Assembly: GCA_937923145.1 (NCBI GenBank) | Contig: CALAJT010000017.1 | Location: 1 to 64,000 of the forward strand | DNA length: 64,000 nt | DNA from: an uncultured Rubritalea sp. | Lineage (GTDB): Bacteria > Verrucomicrobiota > Verrucomicrobiia > Verrucomicrobiales > Akkermansiaceae | Direction: 5' to 3' | In this document: positions 33,050-41,533 of the stretch, piece after piece | How the letters are laid out: every line of letters begins with the position of its first letter | Position numbering within the stretch: position 1 is the first letter of the stretch | Made by a program: the position numbers and the translations under genes | The notes under the pieces: model-generated | The model's database searches: none | What the model saw: the letters and a program-made list of their open reading frames with translations, nothing else | Told to the model about the DNA's origin: nothing

Positions 33050-33658
33050 ATGCGAAATACCATACTCTTACTTTTTTCTGTAGTGACTCTAGCACCAGCT
33101 GCTAATGCTCAGACTTATGTGAATTTTTCAAGCTTTGACCAAACTGCTATCGAAAGTGCGGCAGGTCAAAATTTCTCACTACTGACAGGAAGTGTGAACT
33201 TTAAAAGAACCTCTGGAACCTCTGGAACTATCCAATCTGTATCTGGTGTAAATACGATTAGACTAGTTGGTGGAGCTCCTACTACCTACACTATGACCTT
33301 TAGTGGATTAGCTGGGCATAATATCTTCTTAACTGATTTTGAGACCATGTCTAATTTAGAACAGTCTACTTTTACCACTAATGGTGGAAACTGGGTAGCT
33401 GCAGATGCAGGTAATGGACTTTACCAAAACATTACAGGTGTAGGATCATCTTCTGTGAGCTTCCAAGGATTAAATGGAGTTCCTGGACCTTATGGACAAG
33501 GACTAGAATTCAGCTCTCTGAATGCGACCTCGATGAATTGGACTCTCGATAAGGGAAATAATGGTCTAAAAATTGGAGCAGAAGCAGTTCCAGAGCCATC
33601 CAGCACCGCCTTACTAGGTCTTGGCGCTCTAGTACTTCTCGTTCGCCGTAGAATATAA
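33050..33658 (+). CDS. PEP-CTERM sorted exported protein
   Basis: 202 residues of unknown fold. Signal peptide MRNTILLLFSVVTLAPAANA with an AxA cleavage site, a Ser/Thr/Gly-rich beta-type body (GTSGTIQSVSGVNTIRLVGG), and the PEP-CTERM tail VPEPSSTALLGLGALVLLVR with RRI. The tail is recognised by an exosortase and the protein is probably surface- or matrix-associated. It has one related neighbour 138 bases downstream with the same layout but an unrelated body. Confidence 0.85.
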   Translation: MRNTILLLFSVVTLAPAANAQTYVNFSSFDQTAIESAAGQNFSLLTGSVNFKRTSGTSGTIQSVSGVNTIRLVGGAPTTYTMTFSGLAGHNIFLTDFETMSNLEQSTFTTNGGNWVAADAGNGLYQNITGVGSSSVSFQGLNGVPGPYGQGLEFSSLNATSMNWTLDKGNNGLKIGAEAVPEPSSTALLGLGALVLLVRRRI

Positions 33659-33796
33659 TTCTTGCAGTTAATCATTGCAAATCTCTTATCTTACGTTTCC
33701 ACGTAGACTCAAAACTTTTATATAATCAACTAAAATAATACGATTAAGCAGATACCCCGGCAATTATTCCACCACTCCCCCCAAATCGACAACATT

Positions 33797-34408
33797 ATGA
33801 AATATACTATTATCACACTCACTTCTGCAGCGTCTCTAACATGTGCAGCTAATGCTCAGACATTTCTAAGCAATGGCTTCACTGGATCTGGGATCACGTT
33901 TACTGCACCTTTTGCTGGCTCACTTGGTGTTCCTAAATCATTTGTTAGTGACGACGGTTCCGCTACAGTGACTTCTCAAAGATTCGGGATGCTTGCTGGA
34001 GACTTTGGTAGTCAGACTTTAACCCACTCATTTGGAGAAGGTTCTACTTCAGCAACTATTAATGACAGCTTCGTAATAACTTTCAGCGTCATAACTTCGA
34101 GTTTTTCATTCGCTGCAACTCTTAATGATGACGCTTCATTCAGCGCTAATCCCACTCCACAGTCTTTTAGTATTGAAGCATATTCTGGAGGATCATTGAT
34201 TAATAGTCATAGTATTATTATAGGTAGTGGAAATTCATCCTACACTCTTAATGGAGCTAATTTTGATGAAATCAGATTCATCGAGACTGGAAATATTAGT
34301 AGAGACAATGAGGTCTTCACATTTGATGCAGCAAGTGTTCCAGAGCCATCGAGCACAGTGTTACTTGGACTAGGTGCAGTTGGCCTACTAGCTAGACGTA
34401 AAAGGTAA
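33797..34408 (+). CDS. PEP-CTERM sorted exported protein
   Basis: 203 residues. Signal peptide MKYTIITLTSAASLTCAANA, a Ser/Thr/Phe-rich beta body (TSQRFGMLAGDFGSQTLTHS, FSVITSSFSFAATLNDDASF) and the tail VPEPSSTVLLGLGAVGLLAR with RKR. Body sequence is not similar to the preceding PEP-CTERM protein apart from the ends. Likely anchored or released outside the cell after exosortase processing. No known domain recognised. Confidence 0.85.
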   Translation: MKYTIITLTSAASLTCAANAQTFLSNGFTGSGITFTAPFAGSLGVPKSFVSDDGSATVTSQRFGMLAGDFGSQTLTHSFGEGSTSATINDSFVITFSVITSSFSFAATLNDDASFSANPTPQSFSIEAYSGGSLINSHSIIIGSGNSSYTLNGANFDEIRFIETGNISRDNEVFTFDAASVPEPSSTVLLGLGAVGLLARRKR

Positions 34409-34517
34409 TTATTTCATAATAAGTATAATAGCAGGCTGCGTTCCATTGCATAAATGCTATAAATCAGGATTTATGACCTCTATTTAAGCCCGCTCTGGTA
34501 AAACTGGAGCTGGGGTT

Positions 34518-35822
34518 TTATTCGTCCTTTGGAGGACATTTCACCTCATAGTCACTTTTACCAGTGATCAATCTAGCTCCTCTACTTCCAAATATGTAGG
34601 TCCATGCCCAGCTGAATATTACGGAAACTTTACTACGGAAATTTACTAAGAATAAAACATGCACTGCTACCCAGATAAACCATGCGGGGAAGCCTTTTAG
34701 CTTGAACCCACGTATATCTGCAACGGCTTTATTACGCCCGATTGTCGCTAGGTTTCCTTTATCAAAGTAACTAAACTCTCCTCTCTCGACCCAAGTGTCG
34801 TCCTCTAGCTCATGACGGATAATATTGCCAACATATTCTCCACCTTGGATAGCTCCCTGAGCCACACCAGGCACAGGCTCACCAGTTTTGGCTGACTTCG
34901 CAGATGCTTGGTCACCTATCACGAAAACCTTAGGGTAAGCTGGAACACTGAGATCTGGTTCTACAATGACCCTGCCAGAACGATCTAGCTCTACACCTAG
35001 AGATTCACCTATCGGAGATGCCTTTACACCAGCTGCCCAGAAGACATTATTAGCAGCGATAAAGTCTTCACCACACATTACTCCATCAGCACGGACTTCT
35101 GTCACGCGATTACGTAGCATGATCTCTACTCCGAGTTCTTTTAGCTGATCATATGCATCGTCTGAGCTTTCATCTGGAAATGATTTTAGAATTCTATCTC
35201 CACTTTGAATCAAAATCACTCTGGCAGTCTTCGTGTCCACCTGTCTAAAATCATCGGGAATAGAGCGAGCTACTTCAGCCATAGCACCAGCCATTTCACA
35301 GCCAGTAGGACCACCGCCTACCACTACAAATGTTAAGCAAGCTTCCCGAGCCTGAGGGTCTGTCTCCACCTCGGCAGCTTCAAATGCTAATAAAAATCTG
35401 CGCCTAATTTCAGTAGCGTCATCGAGAGTCTTTAATCCTGGAGCATGCTCGCTCCACTGGTCATTACCAAAGTAGGAATGCGTAGCACCAGCTGCCAATA
35501 CTAGATAATCATAGCGCATCGGCTGCCCTTTTACATAAACCTTCTTCTGGCTTAGGTCCACACGCTCTACTGCACCGAGAACTGATCTAAGATTCTTCTG
35601 ATTACGAAAAATTTTACGAATAGGCGCCGCAATATCCGATGGATTCAAAGCCGCTGTAGCCACCTGATACAGTAGTGGCTGGAATAGATGATAGTTTCTC
35701 CGATCAATGAGAATAACTTCAACATCTGTCTTCTTCAGTTTCTTAGCAGCAGCCACACCACCGAATCCTCCCCCCACGATCACTACACGAGGTTTTCTTT
35801 CTTTCTTAGATTGTTTCGTCAT
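34518..35822 (-). CDS. ndh: Type II NADH dehydrogenase (NAD(P)/FAD-dependent oxidoreductase)
   Basis: 434 residues. NDH-2 oxidises NADH and reduces quinone without pumping protons. The FAD-binding Rossmann motif VVIVGGGFGGVAAAKKL is near residue 13, followed by the NDH-2 hallmark LIDRRNYHLFQPLLYQVATA. The NAD-binding motif VVVGGGPTGCEMAGAMAE is near 165, and VFVIGDQASA closes the FAD site. The C-terminal helix region WFIWVAVHVLFLVNFRSKV is the membrane-binding segment. Monocistronic. A thiol- or sulfide-quinone reductase is less likely because the catalytic cysteines are missing. Confidence 0.9.
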   Translation of the reverse strand: MTKQSKKERKPRVVIVGGGFGGVAAAKKLKKTDVEVILIDRRNYHLFQPLLYQVATAALNPSDIAAPIRKIFRNQKNLRSVLGAVERVDLSQKKVYVKGQPMRYDYLVLAAGATHSYFGNDQWSEHAPGLKTLDDATEIRRRFLLAFEAAEVETDPQAREACLTFVVVGGGPTGCEMAGAMAEVARSIPDDFRQVDTKTARVILIQSGDRILKSFPDESSDDAYDQLKELGVEIMLRNRVTEVRADGVMCGEDFIAANNVFWAAGVKASPIGESLGVELDRSGRVIVEPDLSVPAYPKVFVIGDQASAKSAKTGEPVPGVAQGAIQGGEYVGNIIRHELEDDTWVERGEFSYFDKGNLATIGRNKAVADIRGFKLKGFPAWFIWVAVHVLFLVNFRSKVSVIFSWAWTYIFGSRGARLITGKSDYEVKCPPKDE

Positions 35823-35906
35823 CAGTTAGTTATATCTCTTTAATACCAGTGTTCTAAACCCGATATCACGTTTTGCAAGGTTGAGATCTTCTTTTTGACG
35901 CCTATT

Positions 35907-35975
35907 TTATAGCCTGCGTCTTGTTGCAATAGTTATCGCAGACAATCCTAGTAATAGAGTAGAGCTAGGCGTTAC
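35907..35975 (-). pseudogene. Orphan PEP-CTERM tail (gene remnant)
   Basis: On the minus strand 35975-35907 encodes VTPSSTLLLGLSAITIATRR then RL and a TAA stop: a recognisable PSS, hydrophobic stretch and basic end like the PEP-CTERM tails at 33600 and 34330. The frame stays open upstream to about 36098 but holds no signal peptide, no Met start and no repeat of a known body. I read it as the 3' stub of a deleted PEP-CTERM gene. Confidence 0.45.
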
Positions 35976-35995
35976 ACGAGCATATGTTACACGAG
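35971..35995. repeat. Direct repeat GTTACACGAG
   Basis: GTTACACGAG occurs at 35971-35980 and again at 35986-35995, 15 bases apart. It could be an operator or a slip duplication within the decayed PEP-CTERM remnant; it lies about 155 bases upstream of the SRPBCC-GyrI gene. Confidence 0.4.
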
Positions 35996-36151
35996 TAGAC
36001 ACTAGAATGTTAGTTGATATTTTAGATATAAATTTTTCACATAAAACACATTTTACTACAGTAGAACTATTGTCGTATTTTAAAATTTGATTATTTTATG
36101 TCTACTCTTTATCCAGAAAGCTACATTTGCTATTTCATTAGTACGCCAAAA

Positions 36152-37075
36152 ATGAATATTAGCGAGATAATCCATATTGAGAAGAATGTGGACGAAGTTT
36201 ACGCCTATCTCATGGACTTTAGACTATGGTCAGAGTGGTCTCCATGGCTAGTATGCGAACCAGATGCTGAACTTAAATTCAAAGAGAACTCCTACATCTG
36301 GGAAGGCGAAGTCGTAGGCGCTGGAAAAATGACTCTCATAGAGAGTGATAAAAATCAGCGTATGGTCTATGATCTGGAATTTTTCAAACCATGGAAATCA
36401 CATGCTGGTGTGCAGTTCGATCTCAGCCCCAGCGACAGCGGTATGCAGTTAGTCTGGACTATGCAGAGTAGCCTACCTTGGTTCATGTTTTGGCTAAAAC
36501 CGATGATGATACGCATAATCTCGATGGACTACCAACGTGGGCTCAGAATGCTCAAAGAAAAACTAGAAACTGGCAAGATAAACTCAAAACTCGAGTTCTC
36601 CGATCTCAAACCTATTGATGGTTGTCACTATATAGGAATCGAGACTACATGCTCTATAGATGATGTGGATACACGCATTAGAGCAAACTTCACAAGACTG
36701 ATGGAACTCCCACTCAAGAATAAACTCGAAAGTGATGATGAAAACTTAGTCCCATTTACCATCTATCATAAATGGAATATAGGCAAAGGAATCGTCAGCT
36801 ATATCTGCTGTATTCCCATCAAAGAAAAACTCAAGAATATCGCCAAACTCCCTTACGAGACTGTCAGTGGATATCGCCCACCGTGCGATGCCTTCGTAGC
36901 CACGCATACTGGAAGCTACCAGCACTTAGGCAATGCTTGGGCAGCGGCAATGAATAGAGCTCAGAATAAGGTCATCGCTCAAAACAAAAAGATCAGCCCA
37001 TTCGAGATCTACATCACAAATCCTCATGAAGACGAAGGCGATATGATCACTAAAGTGTGTATCCCATTGCGATAG
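36152..37075 (+). CDS. SRPBCC domain fused to GyrI-like effector-binding domain
   Basis: 307 residues from ATG 36152. Residues 1-145 form an SRPBCC/polyketide-cyclase-type ligand-binding domain (SEIIHIEKNVDEVYAYLMDF, LWSEWSPW, VYDLEFFKPWKS). Residues ~155-305 match the GyrI/AraC effector-binding fold (GCHYIGIETTCS, YETVSGYRPPCDAFVATHTG, ending FEIYITNPHEDEGDMITKVC). The GyrI part commonly binds small hydrophobic compounds. No DNA-binding domain is present, so it may bind or neutralise a small molecule. The frame opens earlier (36098), but the extension lacks domain support. Confidence 0.8.
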   Translation: MNISEIIHIEKNVDEVYAYLMDFRLWSEWSPWLVCEPDAELKFKENSYIWEGEVVGAGKMTLIESDKNQRMVYDLEFFKPWKSHAGVQFDLSPSDSGMQLVWTMQSSLPWFMFWLKPMMIRIISMDYQRGLRMLKEKLETGKINSKLEFSDLKPIDGCHYIGIETTCSIDDVDTRIRANFTRLMELPLKNKLESDDENLVPFTIYHKWNIGKGIVSYICCIPIKEKLKNIAKLPYETVSGYRPPCDAFVATHTGSYQHLGNAWAAAMNRAQNKVIAQNKKISPFEIYITNPHEDEGDMITKVCIPLR

Positions 37076-37149
37076 ACATTCATTCTCTCACATTCTGAGA
37101 TTGCTTTTTGCACCATTGCCCACTACTTCTCTGTCTAGAAATTAAGATC

Positions 37150-38031
37150 ATGAGCGATACACAAAAAATTTGGTTAGACGGAGAAATTGTTGATAAATCA
37201 GAAGCTAAGATTTCCGTGTTTGATCACGGTCTCCTCTATGGCGACGGCATCTTCGAAGGCATCCGTATGTATAGCGGCAGAGTCTTCCGTCTCACCGAGC
37301 ACATTGACCGTCTCTTCGACTCAGCTAAGGCTATTCTCATGAAACTTCCTTGGACGAAAGAAGAAGTGATTCAAGCAACTGTCGACACAGTAAAAGCGAA
37401 TAGTCTAACAGATGGCTACATCCGTCTCGTTATCACACGCGGCACCGGTGGACTAGGACTTAATCCTTACCTTTGTGAGACACCTTCGATGTTCATCATC
37501 GCTGCGAATATTCAGCTCTACCCTGAAGAGAATTATGAAAATGGTTTAGAGCTAATCACCTGCGCCACACGCCGCCCGACACCAGCATCGCTCAGCCCAC
37601 AGGTAAAATCTCTCAACTATCTCAACAACATCATGGCGAAGATCGAGTGCATCCAGGCAGGCGTCATGGAAGGCATCATGCTCAATGAGCAAGGTCTCGT
37701 GGCAGAATGTACTGGAGACAATGTATTCATCCTTAAGAGAGGCGTAGTCTACACTCCACCAATAGCCGATGGCTCACTCGATGGCATCACTCGACAAGTA
37801 ATCTTCGACCTCTGTGAAAGCGAAGGTATCGTGATCAAAGAGAAATCCATGACACGCTACGATATCTACACAGCAGACGAAGCATTCCTCACAGGAACAG
37901 CTGCAGAGGTGATTCCATTCGTAAAGCTAGACCAGCGCGAGATCGGAGACGGTAAGCCAGGCGCAATCAGCCAGCAACTAATCACCGCATTCCGCAAGCT
38001 AGCGAATAGCGAAGGCACTCCTTGTGTTTAG
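37150..38031 (+). CDS. ilvE: Branched-chain amino acid aminotransferase
   Basis: 293 residues, fold-type IV PLP aminotransferase. KISVFDHGLLYGDGIFEGIR is the N-terminal signature; VKSLNYLNNIMAKIE carries the PLP lysine; GVVYTPPIADGSLDGITRQV and EAFLTGTAAEVIPFVKLDQR complete the site. It makes Leu, Ile and Val from the 2-oxo acids. ATG 37150 starts MSDTQKIWLDGEIV, the family N-terminus; the longer frame from 37108 is rejected. leuC, another leucine-pathway gene, is elsewhere in the window. Confidence 0.93.
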   Translation: MSDTQKIWLDGEIVDKSEAKISVFDHGLLYGDGIFEGIRMYSGRVFRLTEHIDRLFDSAKAILMKLPWTKEEVIQATVDTVKANSLTDGYIRLVITRGTGGLGLNPYLCETPSMFIIAANIQLYPEENYENGLELITCATRRPTPASLSPQVKSLNYLNNIMAKIECIQAGVMEGIMLNEQGLVAECTGDNVFILKRGVVYTPPIADGSLDGITRQVIFDLCESEGIVIKEKSMTRYDIYTADEAFLTGTAAEVIPFVKLDQREIGDGKPGAISQQLITAFRKLANSEGTPCV

Positions 38032-38047
38032 CCTTAGGTTGATGAAA

Positions 38048-38293
38048 CTACTTCCCATCCCTACACTGTGACTTCTCACTAGGCTCGAGTCCCAGATGGA
38101 TCAGATAAAGATCTTCTACCTTAGCTCTAGCCCAGGGAGTCTTTCGCAAGAACTTGAGACTAGATTTGACGCTTGGGTCACGGCTGAAGCAGTTGATACG
38201 AATTCGGAATGCTAGATCTTCCCAGCCGTATGCTTTCTCTAACTCCGTAAGCATACGCTCCAGAGTGATGCCATGTAGTGGATCGTTGCTCAT
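38048..38293 (-). CDS. VF530-type DNA-binding protein (DUF2132)
   Basis: 81 residues. [40 protein letters not shown] and [10 protein letters not shown] match the small VF530/DUF2132 family, for which a member has a DNA-binding-like fold. Cytoplasmic. A short acidic/polar tail follows the family core. It lies 60 bases downstream of folA, same strand. Role unknown. Confidence 0.85.
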   Translation of the reverse strand: MSNDPLHGITLERMLTELEKAYGWEDLAFRIRINCFSRDPSVKSSLKFLRKTPWARAKVEDLYLIHLGLEPSEKSQCRDGK

Positions 38294-38353
38294 TGAGATT
38301 GGTTTATAGATGGAAGAGACCCTCCTGTATAGAAAGTTAATTTATTTTACTAA

Positions 38354-38836
38354 TTACCTGTAATATTTCCTGACCTCAAATTCCTCATAGGTTTCTAAAA
38401 CCTCATACTCATCAAACGTGTCCTCAAACTCTGGGAAATAAGTATCCCCTTCATGGTCTTGGTAAACATGTGAGATGATAAGCTCATCAAAGTGTGGTAG
38501 AAATAGCCCGTAGATCTGAGCACCGCCAATGATGTAGACTTCTTGGCTCTGGAGATCCAGCTGATGAAGTTCATCTGGGGAATGGATCACGGTTGCGCCT
38601 TCGTCTGACCAGCCTTCATCTCTCGTGATCACGATGTTTTGACGGTTAGGCAGGGGCTTGTATTTGCCTAGGGAATCCCAGGTCTTGCGCCCCATTACGA
38701 TAGGATGTCCGGAGGTGGTGCGTTTGAACATCTTGAGATCCTCGGGCAGTCGCCACGGTAGGTCATTGTCCTTACCGATCACGCGCTCAGAGGTCATGGC
38801 TACGATGGCGGTGAGTTTGAGTGCATCCTTTTTCAT
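38354..38836 (-). CDS. folA: Dihydrofolate reductase
   Basis: 160 residues. Reduces dihydrofolate with NADPH. IVAMTSERVIGKDNDLPWRL holds the substrate-site acidic partner region, GHPIVMGRKTWDSLG the NADPH site, and VYIIGGAQIYGLFLPHFDEL the glycine-rich loop. ISHVYQDHEGDTYFPEFE is the usual C-terminal block. No thymidylate synthase gene is adjacent. Confidence 0.95.
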   Translation of the reverse strand: MKKDALKLTAIVAMTSERVIGKDNDLPWRLPEDLKMFKRTTSGHPIVMGRKTWDSLGKYKPLPNRQNIVITRDEGWSDEGATVIHSPDELHQLDLQSQEVYIIGGAQIYGLFLPHFDELIISHVYQDHEGDTYFPEFEDTFDEYEVLETYEEFEVRKYYR

Positions 38837-39210
38837 AAGAGAACCATGAGCTTGGATCTAGGGAGGGTCAACTCTCATCTGTTTAGAGTAAAATAATCCA
38901 GCTATGTCCAGTGATGGTAGTTTACTCAAAATCATCTAACTTTCTGAAAGCTTTCCCAATTTAGAGTATATATAGATTATTAATAAATATTATAATCTCT
39001 TAGAGTTCTTGCCTGTAGTTCATTTAGTTGCTCGATGCTGTTTGCTTACCACATTCTGCTGGCGGCACTCTTATTCACGCTCTTAGAATTTATACATGCA
39101 GCTTTTTGTTATGACAGATCTTGCTCAATATCGCCTCTATATTCGTTGAAGGTATTGCGGTGAGTAGAGGCTGCTTTGTAAACCTCTGGTGATTCCCCAT
39201 AACTAGTCTT
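38837..39210. other. Gene-free region before folA
   Basis: 374 bases between the DUF58 gene end and the folA start. A 42-codon hydrophobic open frame (39035-39163, plus) is not recognisable. GCCTCTA and TAGAGGC near 39130-39165 could form a long-loop hairpin. 38940-39000 is AT-rich and may hold the folA promoter; no clear hexamers. Confidence 0.35.
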
Positions 39211-40581
39211 TTAAAGACGCCCTAGTTTTTTCAACAGATCAGACTGGATCGTTTTCTTGGATATGGAAATGATGCCCAGGCTGGCTCTCTCTTTTTCCTC
39301 TGACGGATCATCTGTTATCACGATAGTGAGCAGACTTAACCCTGTGGCTCTCCACTGTTGGATGAGTTTTTTGCGATTATCATCTAACTCTACGAGAACG
39401 ATGATACACGCAGAAAGAGAGTCTCCATGCGTAAGTACCTTCTTAGAAAGACTTTGCCAATCAGGCTTCAAGTCTACATCGACAGTAGCTAACAACTCTA
39501 ACATTTCCTCAGATTTCGCAATCCCAGAGCCCACCGTTTGCACCTGCGCTCCTTGGTTTAGGAAGATGAGGTCTAGTAAACATTCTTTCGTCTCTACTGA
39601 ACGCACGAATGAGGTGGCGATGGATACAGCCTCCTCAAAATAATCAGCTTTTTCATAAGGGCATGCAGTGTCTAACACCAGTCCATATCTAGGGAAAAAG
39701 ACATCTTCATATTCGCGCACGATGGGCTTTCCTGTCTTCGCCCAGCTACGCCAGTGAATGTGTTTCGGCGGATCACCAGGGCGGTATTCTCGGAGACCTA
39801 CTACCTCATCTGTCTGCCCAGTAGCGCGGGCTACAGAGCGTCCACCCATTTCATTTCGTGAGATGCCTTCTAGGTCGAGTTCGGGGAGTTTATAGCGTCT
39901 AGGTAAAACAATGATTGAGGAACTATCTGGTGCAAGTTTGATTGTTTTCTGAAAGAGCCCCAGCGAGTCAGGCAAGATAAGCTTAGTATCGGGAAATTGG
40001 ATTTTGCCGCGCTTCAGTGGAGTACAGGCCATTGCTATTGTCTTAGTCTCACCACCTTTGATTTCAGGTAAGACTACTGGACTAGAGTGGTAGCTAGCTT
40101 TGCGCTTAATAAGCCAGATCCAACGATAATATTTGAGAAATCTGTCCGCTATATTTCGGAGTTCTTCTCCAGGTTCTTTAGCAGATAGAAACTCCTGACG
40201 TGTGGGACGTGTGTCTGGAGTATCATCGTGCAGTAGTGCTGAGTAGAGCGTTCTTTTACTCGTGTTTGTTATCTCTGCCTGATAAAAAAGTTCTTCTCCA
40301 GCTAGCGCTTGTCCCGGTAGATTGCGTTTTATTTTACATGTTGCAGATCTCACCAGGCACGCGATGAATGATAGACCTACCAGTATTGTGAAGAAAATAA
40401 AAAGATAGAACGTAGAGAGACGATAGTAAGTCAACGCCACCATAAAGATCAGTGGAAATGAAAAGAGTATTAAGAGACCCAGAGTAGTGACTCGACCATT
40501 ATATTTTTTGGATACCGAATGCGTGAATCTATAGAGTGTGTAAAGAGCGCTAGTTACTTTACTGGCTTTTTTCTCACTCAT
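39211..40581 (-). CDS. DUF58 domain membrane protein
   Basis: 456 residues. Two membrane helices near the N-terminus (LLILFSFPLIFMVALTYY; FYLFIFFTILVGLSFIACLV) are followed by a beta-rich extracytoplasmic-type segment and the DUF58 core: ATGQTDEVVGLREYRPGDPP, HIHWRSWAKTGKPIVREYED, with the VWA-like region VLDTACPYEKADYFEEAVSI. Lies 8 bases after the MoxR ATPase gene, the standard partner; the pair is thought to work on assembly of membrane or secreted proteins. Longer than the cytoplasmic DUF58 protein at 6311, so the two are not interchangeable. Confidence 0.88.
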   Translation of the reverse strand: MSEKKASKVTSALYTLYRFTHSVSKKYNGRVTTLGLLILFSFPLIFMVALTYYRLSTFYLFIFFTILVGLSFIACLVRSATCKIKRNLPGQALAGEELFYQAEITNTSKRTLYSALLHDDTPDTRPTRQEFLSAKEPGEELRNIADRFLKYYRWIWLIKRKASYHSSPVVLPEIKGGETKTIAMACTPLKRGKIQFPDTKLILPDSLGLFQKTIKLAPDSSSIIVLPRRYKLPELDLEGISRNEMGGRSVARATGQTDEVVGLREYRPGDPPKHIHWRSWAKTGKPIVREYEDVFFPRYGLVLDTACPYEKADYFEEAVSIATSFVRSVETKECLLDLIFLNQGAQVQTVGSGIAKSEEMLELLATVDVDLKPDWQSLSKKVLTHGDSLSACIIVLVELDDNRKKLIQQWRATGLSLLTIVITDDPSEEKERASLGIISISKKTIQSDLLKKLGRL

Positions 40582-40589
40582 CTCGATGA

Positions 40590-41525
40590 CTAAGCAGGCA
40601 CAGGAGCCTCAGCGATGAGTGTCTGAACTATCGACTTAGCTGACTTCCCAGAGTATTTAGCATCAGCATCTAGCACTAATCTGTGAGCGATGACCTCGAC
40701 AGCACAGGCTTGGATTATGTCTGGTGTAACGAAGTCTTGCGCTTGCATGTAACTCATCGCTTGGCTGACTTTCATCAGAGCTAATGATGCTCTAGGGCTA
40801 GCTGCTAACTTGATCTCAGGTAGCTCACGCGTGGCACCTACTAATGAGACGATATAGCGTTTGAGTTCTTCAGAAATGTGAATTTGAGCCACGTCTCTCT
40901 GCCACTGAGTTACTTCTTCTATAGTTATATCTGCCTTTACAGAATCAATGGGATGTAGCCCAGTCTGCTGATCTGTTAGAATGGCAATTTCTTGGTCAGC
41001 TTCTACATAACCTAGGGAGCACTGCATCATAAATCTATCCATCTGCGCTTCGGGTAATGGATACGTGCCACGAAACTCTACTGGGTTCTGCGTGGCTATG
41101 ACGAAGAACAGGTCATTAAATTGGTGAGTGATCCCTTCGATAGTGGCTTGTTTTTCAGCCATGACTTCGAGCAATGCACTCTGGGTGCGAGGTGATGCAC
41201 GGTTTATCTCATCCGCGAGTAGGATGTTAGAGAAAATAGGACCTTTCTGGAACTTAAACTCAGAGGTCCTAGGATCTAAAATCGATACTCCTAAAATATC
41301 TGACGGCAGTAAGTCAGGGGTGAACTGAATCCTCTTAAAATTAGCACCTGAGATACTTTCTGCGAGAGCTTTAGCTAAAGTTGTTTTTCCCGTACCTGGA
41401 TAATCCTCTAATAAAAGATGCCCTCCTGCGGCAAAACAACAGAGGATTTTATTCACCAGATCCCCCTGCCCTTTGATGACTGAGCTAATAGTGGATTCTA
41501 GTTTCTGGTGGATAGTATGTGCCAA
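40590..41525 (-). CDS. MoxR family AAA+ ATPase
   Basis: 311 residues. Walker A DYPGTGKTTLAKAL is near residue 41; Walker B and sensor regions are NILLADEINRASPRTQSALL and VIATQNPVEFRGTYPLPEAQ, followed by DRFMMQCSLGY. MoxR ATPases act as chaperones that activate VWA-type partners; the DUF58 gene is immediately downstream. The M42 peptidase gene ends 8 bases upstream, suggesting one transcript. Confidence 0.92.
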   Translation of the reverse strand: MAHTIHQKLESTISSVIKGQGDLVNKILCCFAAGGHLLLEDYPGTGKTTLAKALAESISGANFKRIQFTPDLLPSDILGVSILDPRTSEFKFQKGPIFSNILLADEINRASPRTQSALLEVMAEKQATIEGITHQFNDLFFVIATQNPVEFRGTYPLPEAQMDRFMMQCSLGYVEADQEIAILTDQQTGLHPIDSVKADITIEEVTQWQRDVAQIHISEELKRYIVSLVGATRELPEIKLAASPRASLALMKVSQAMSYMQAQDFVTPDIIQACAVEVIAHRLVLDADAKYSGKSAKSIVQTLIAEAPVPA

Positions 41526-41533
41526 AGTAGTTA

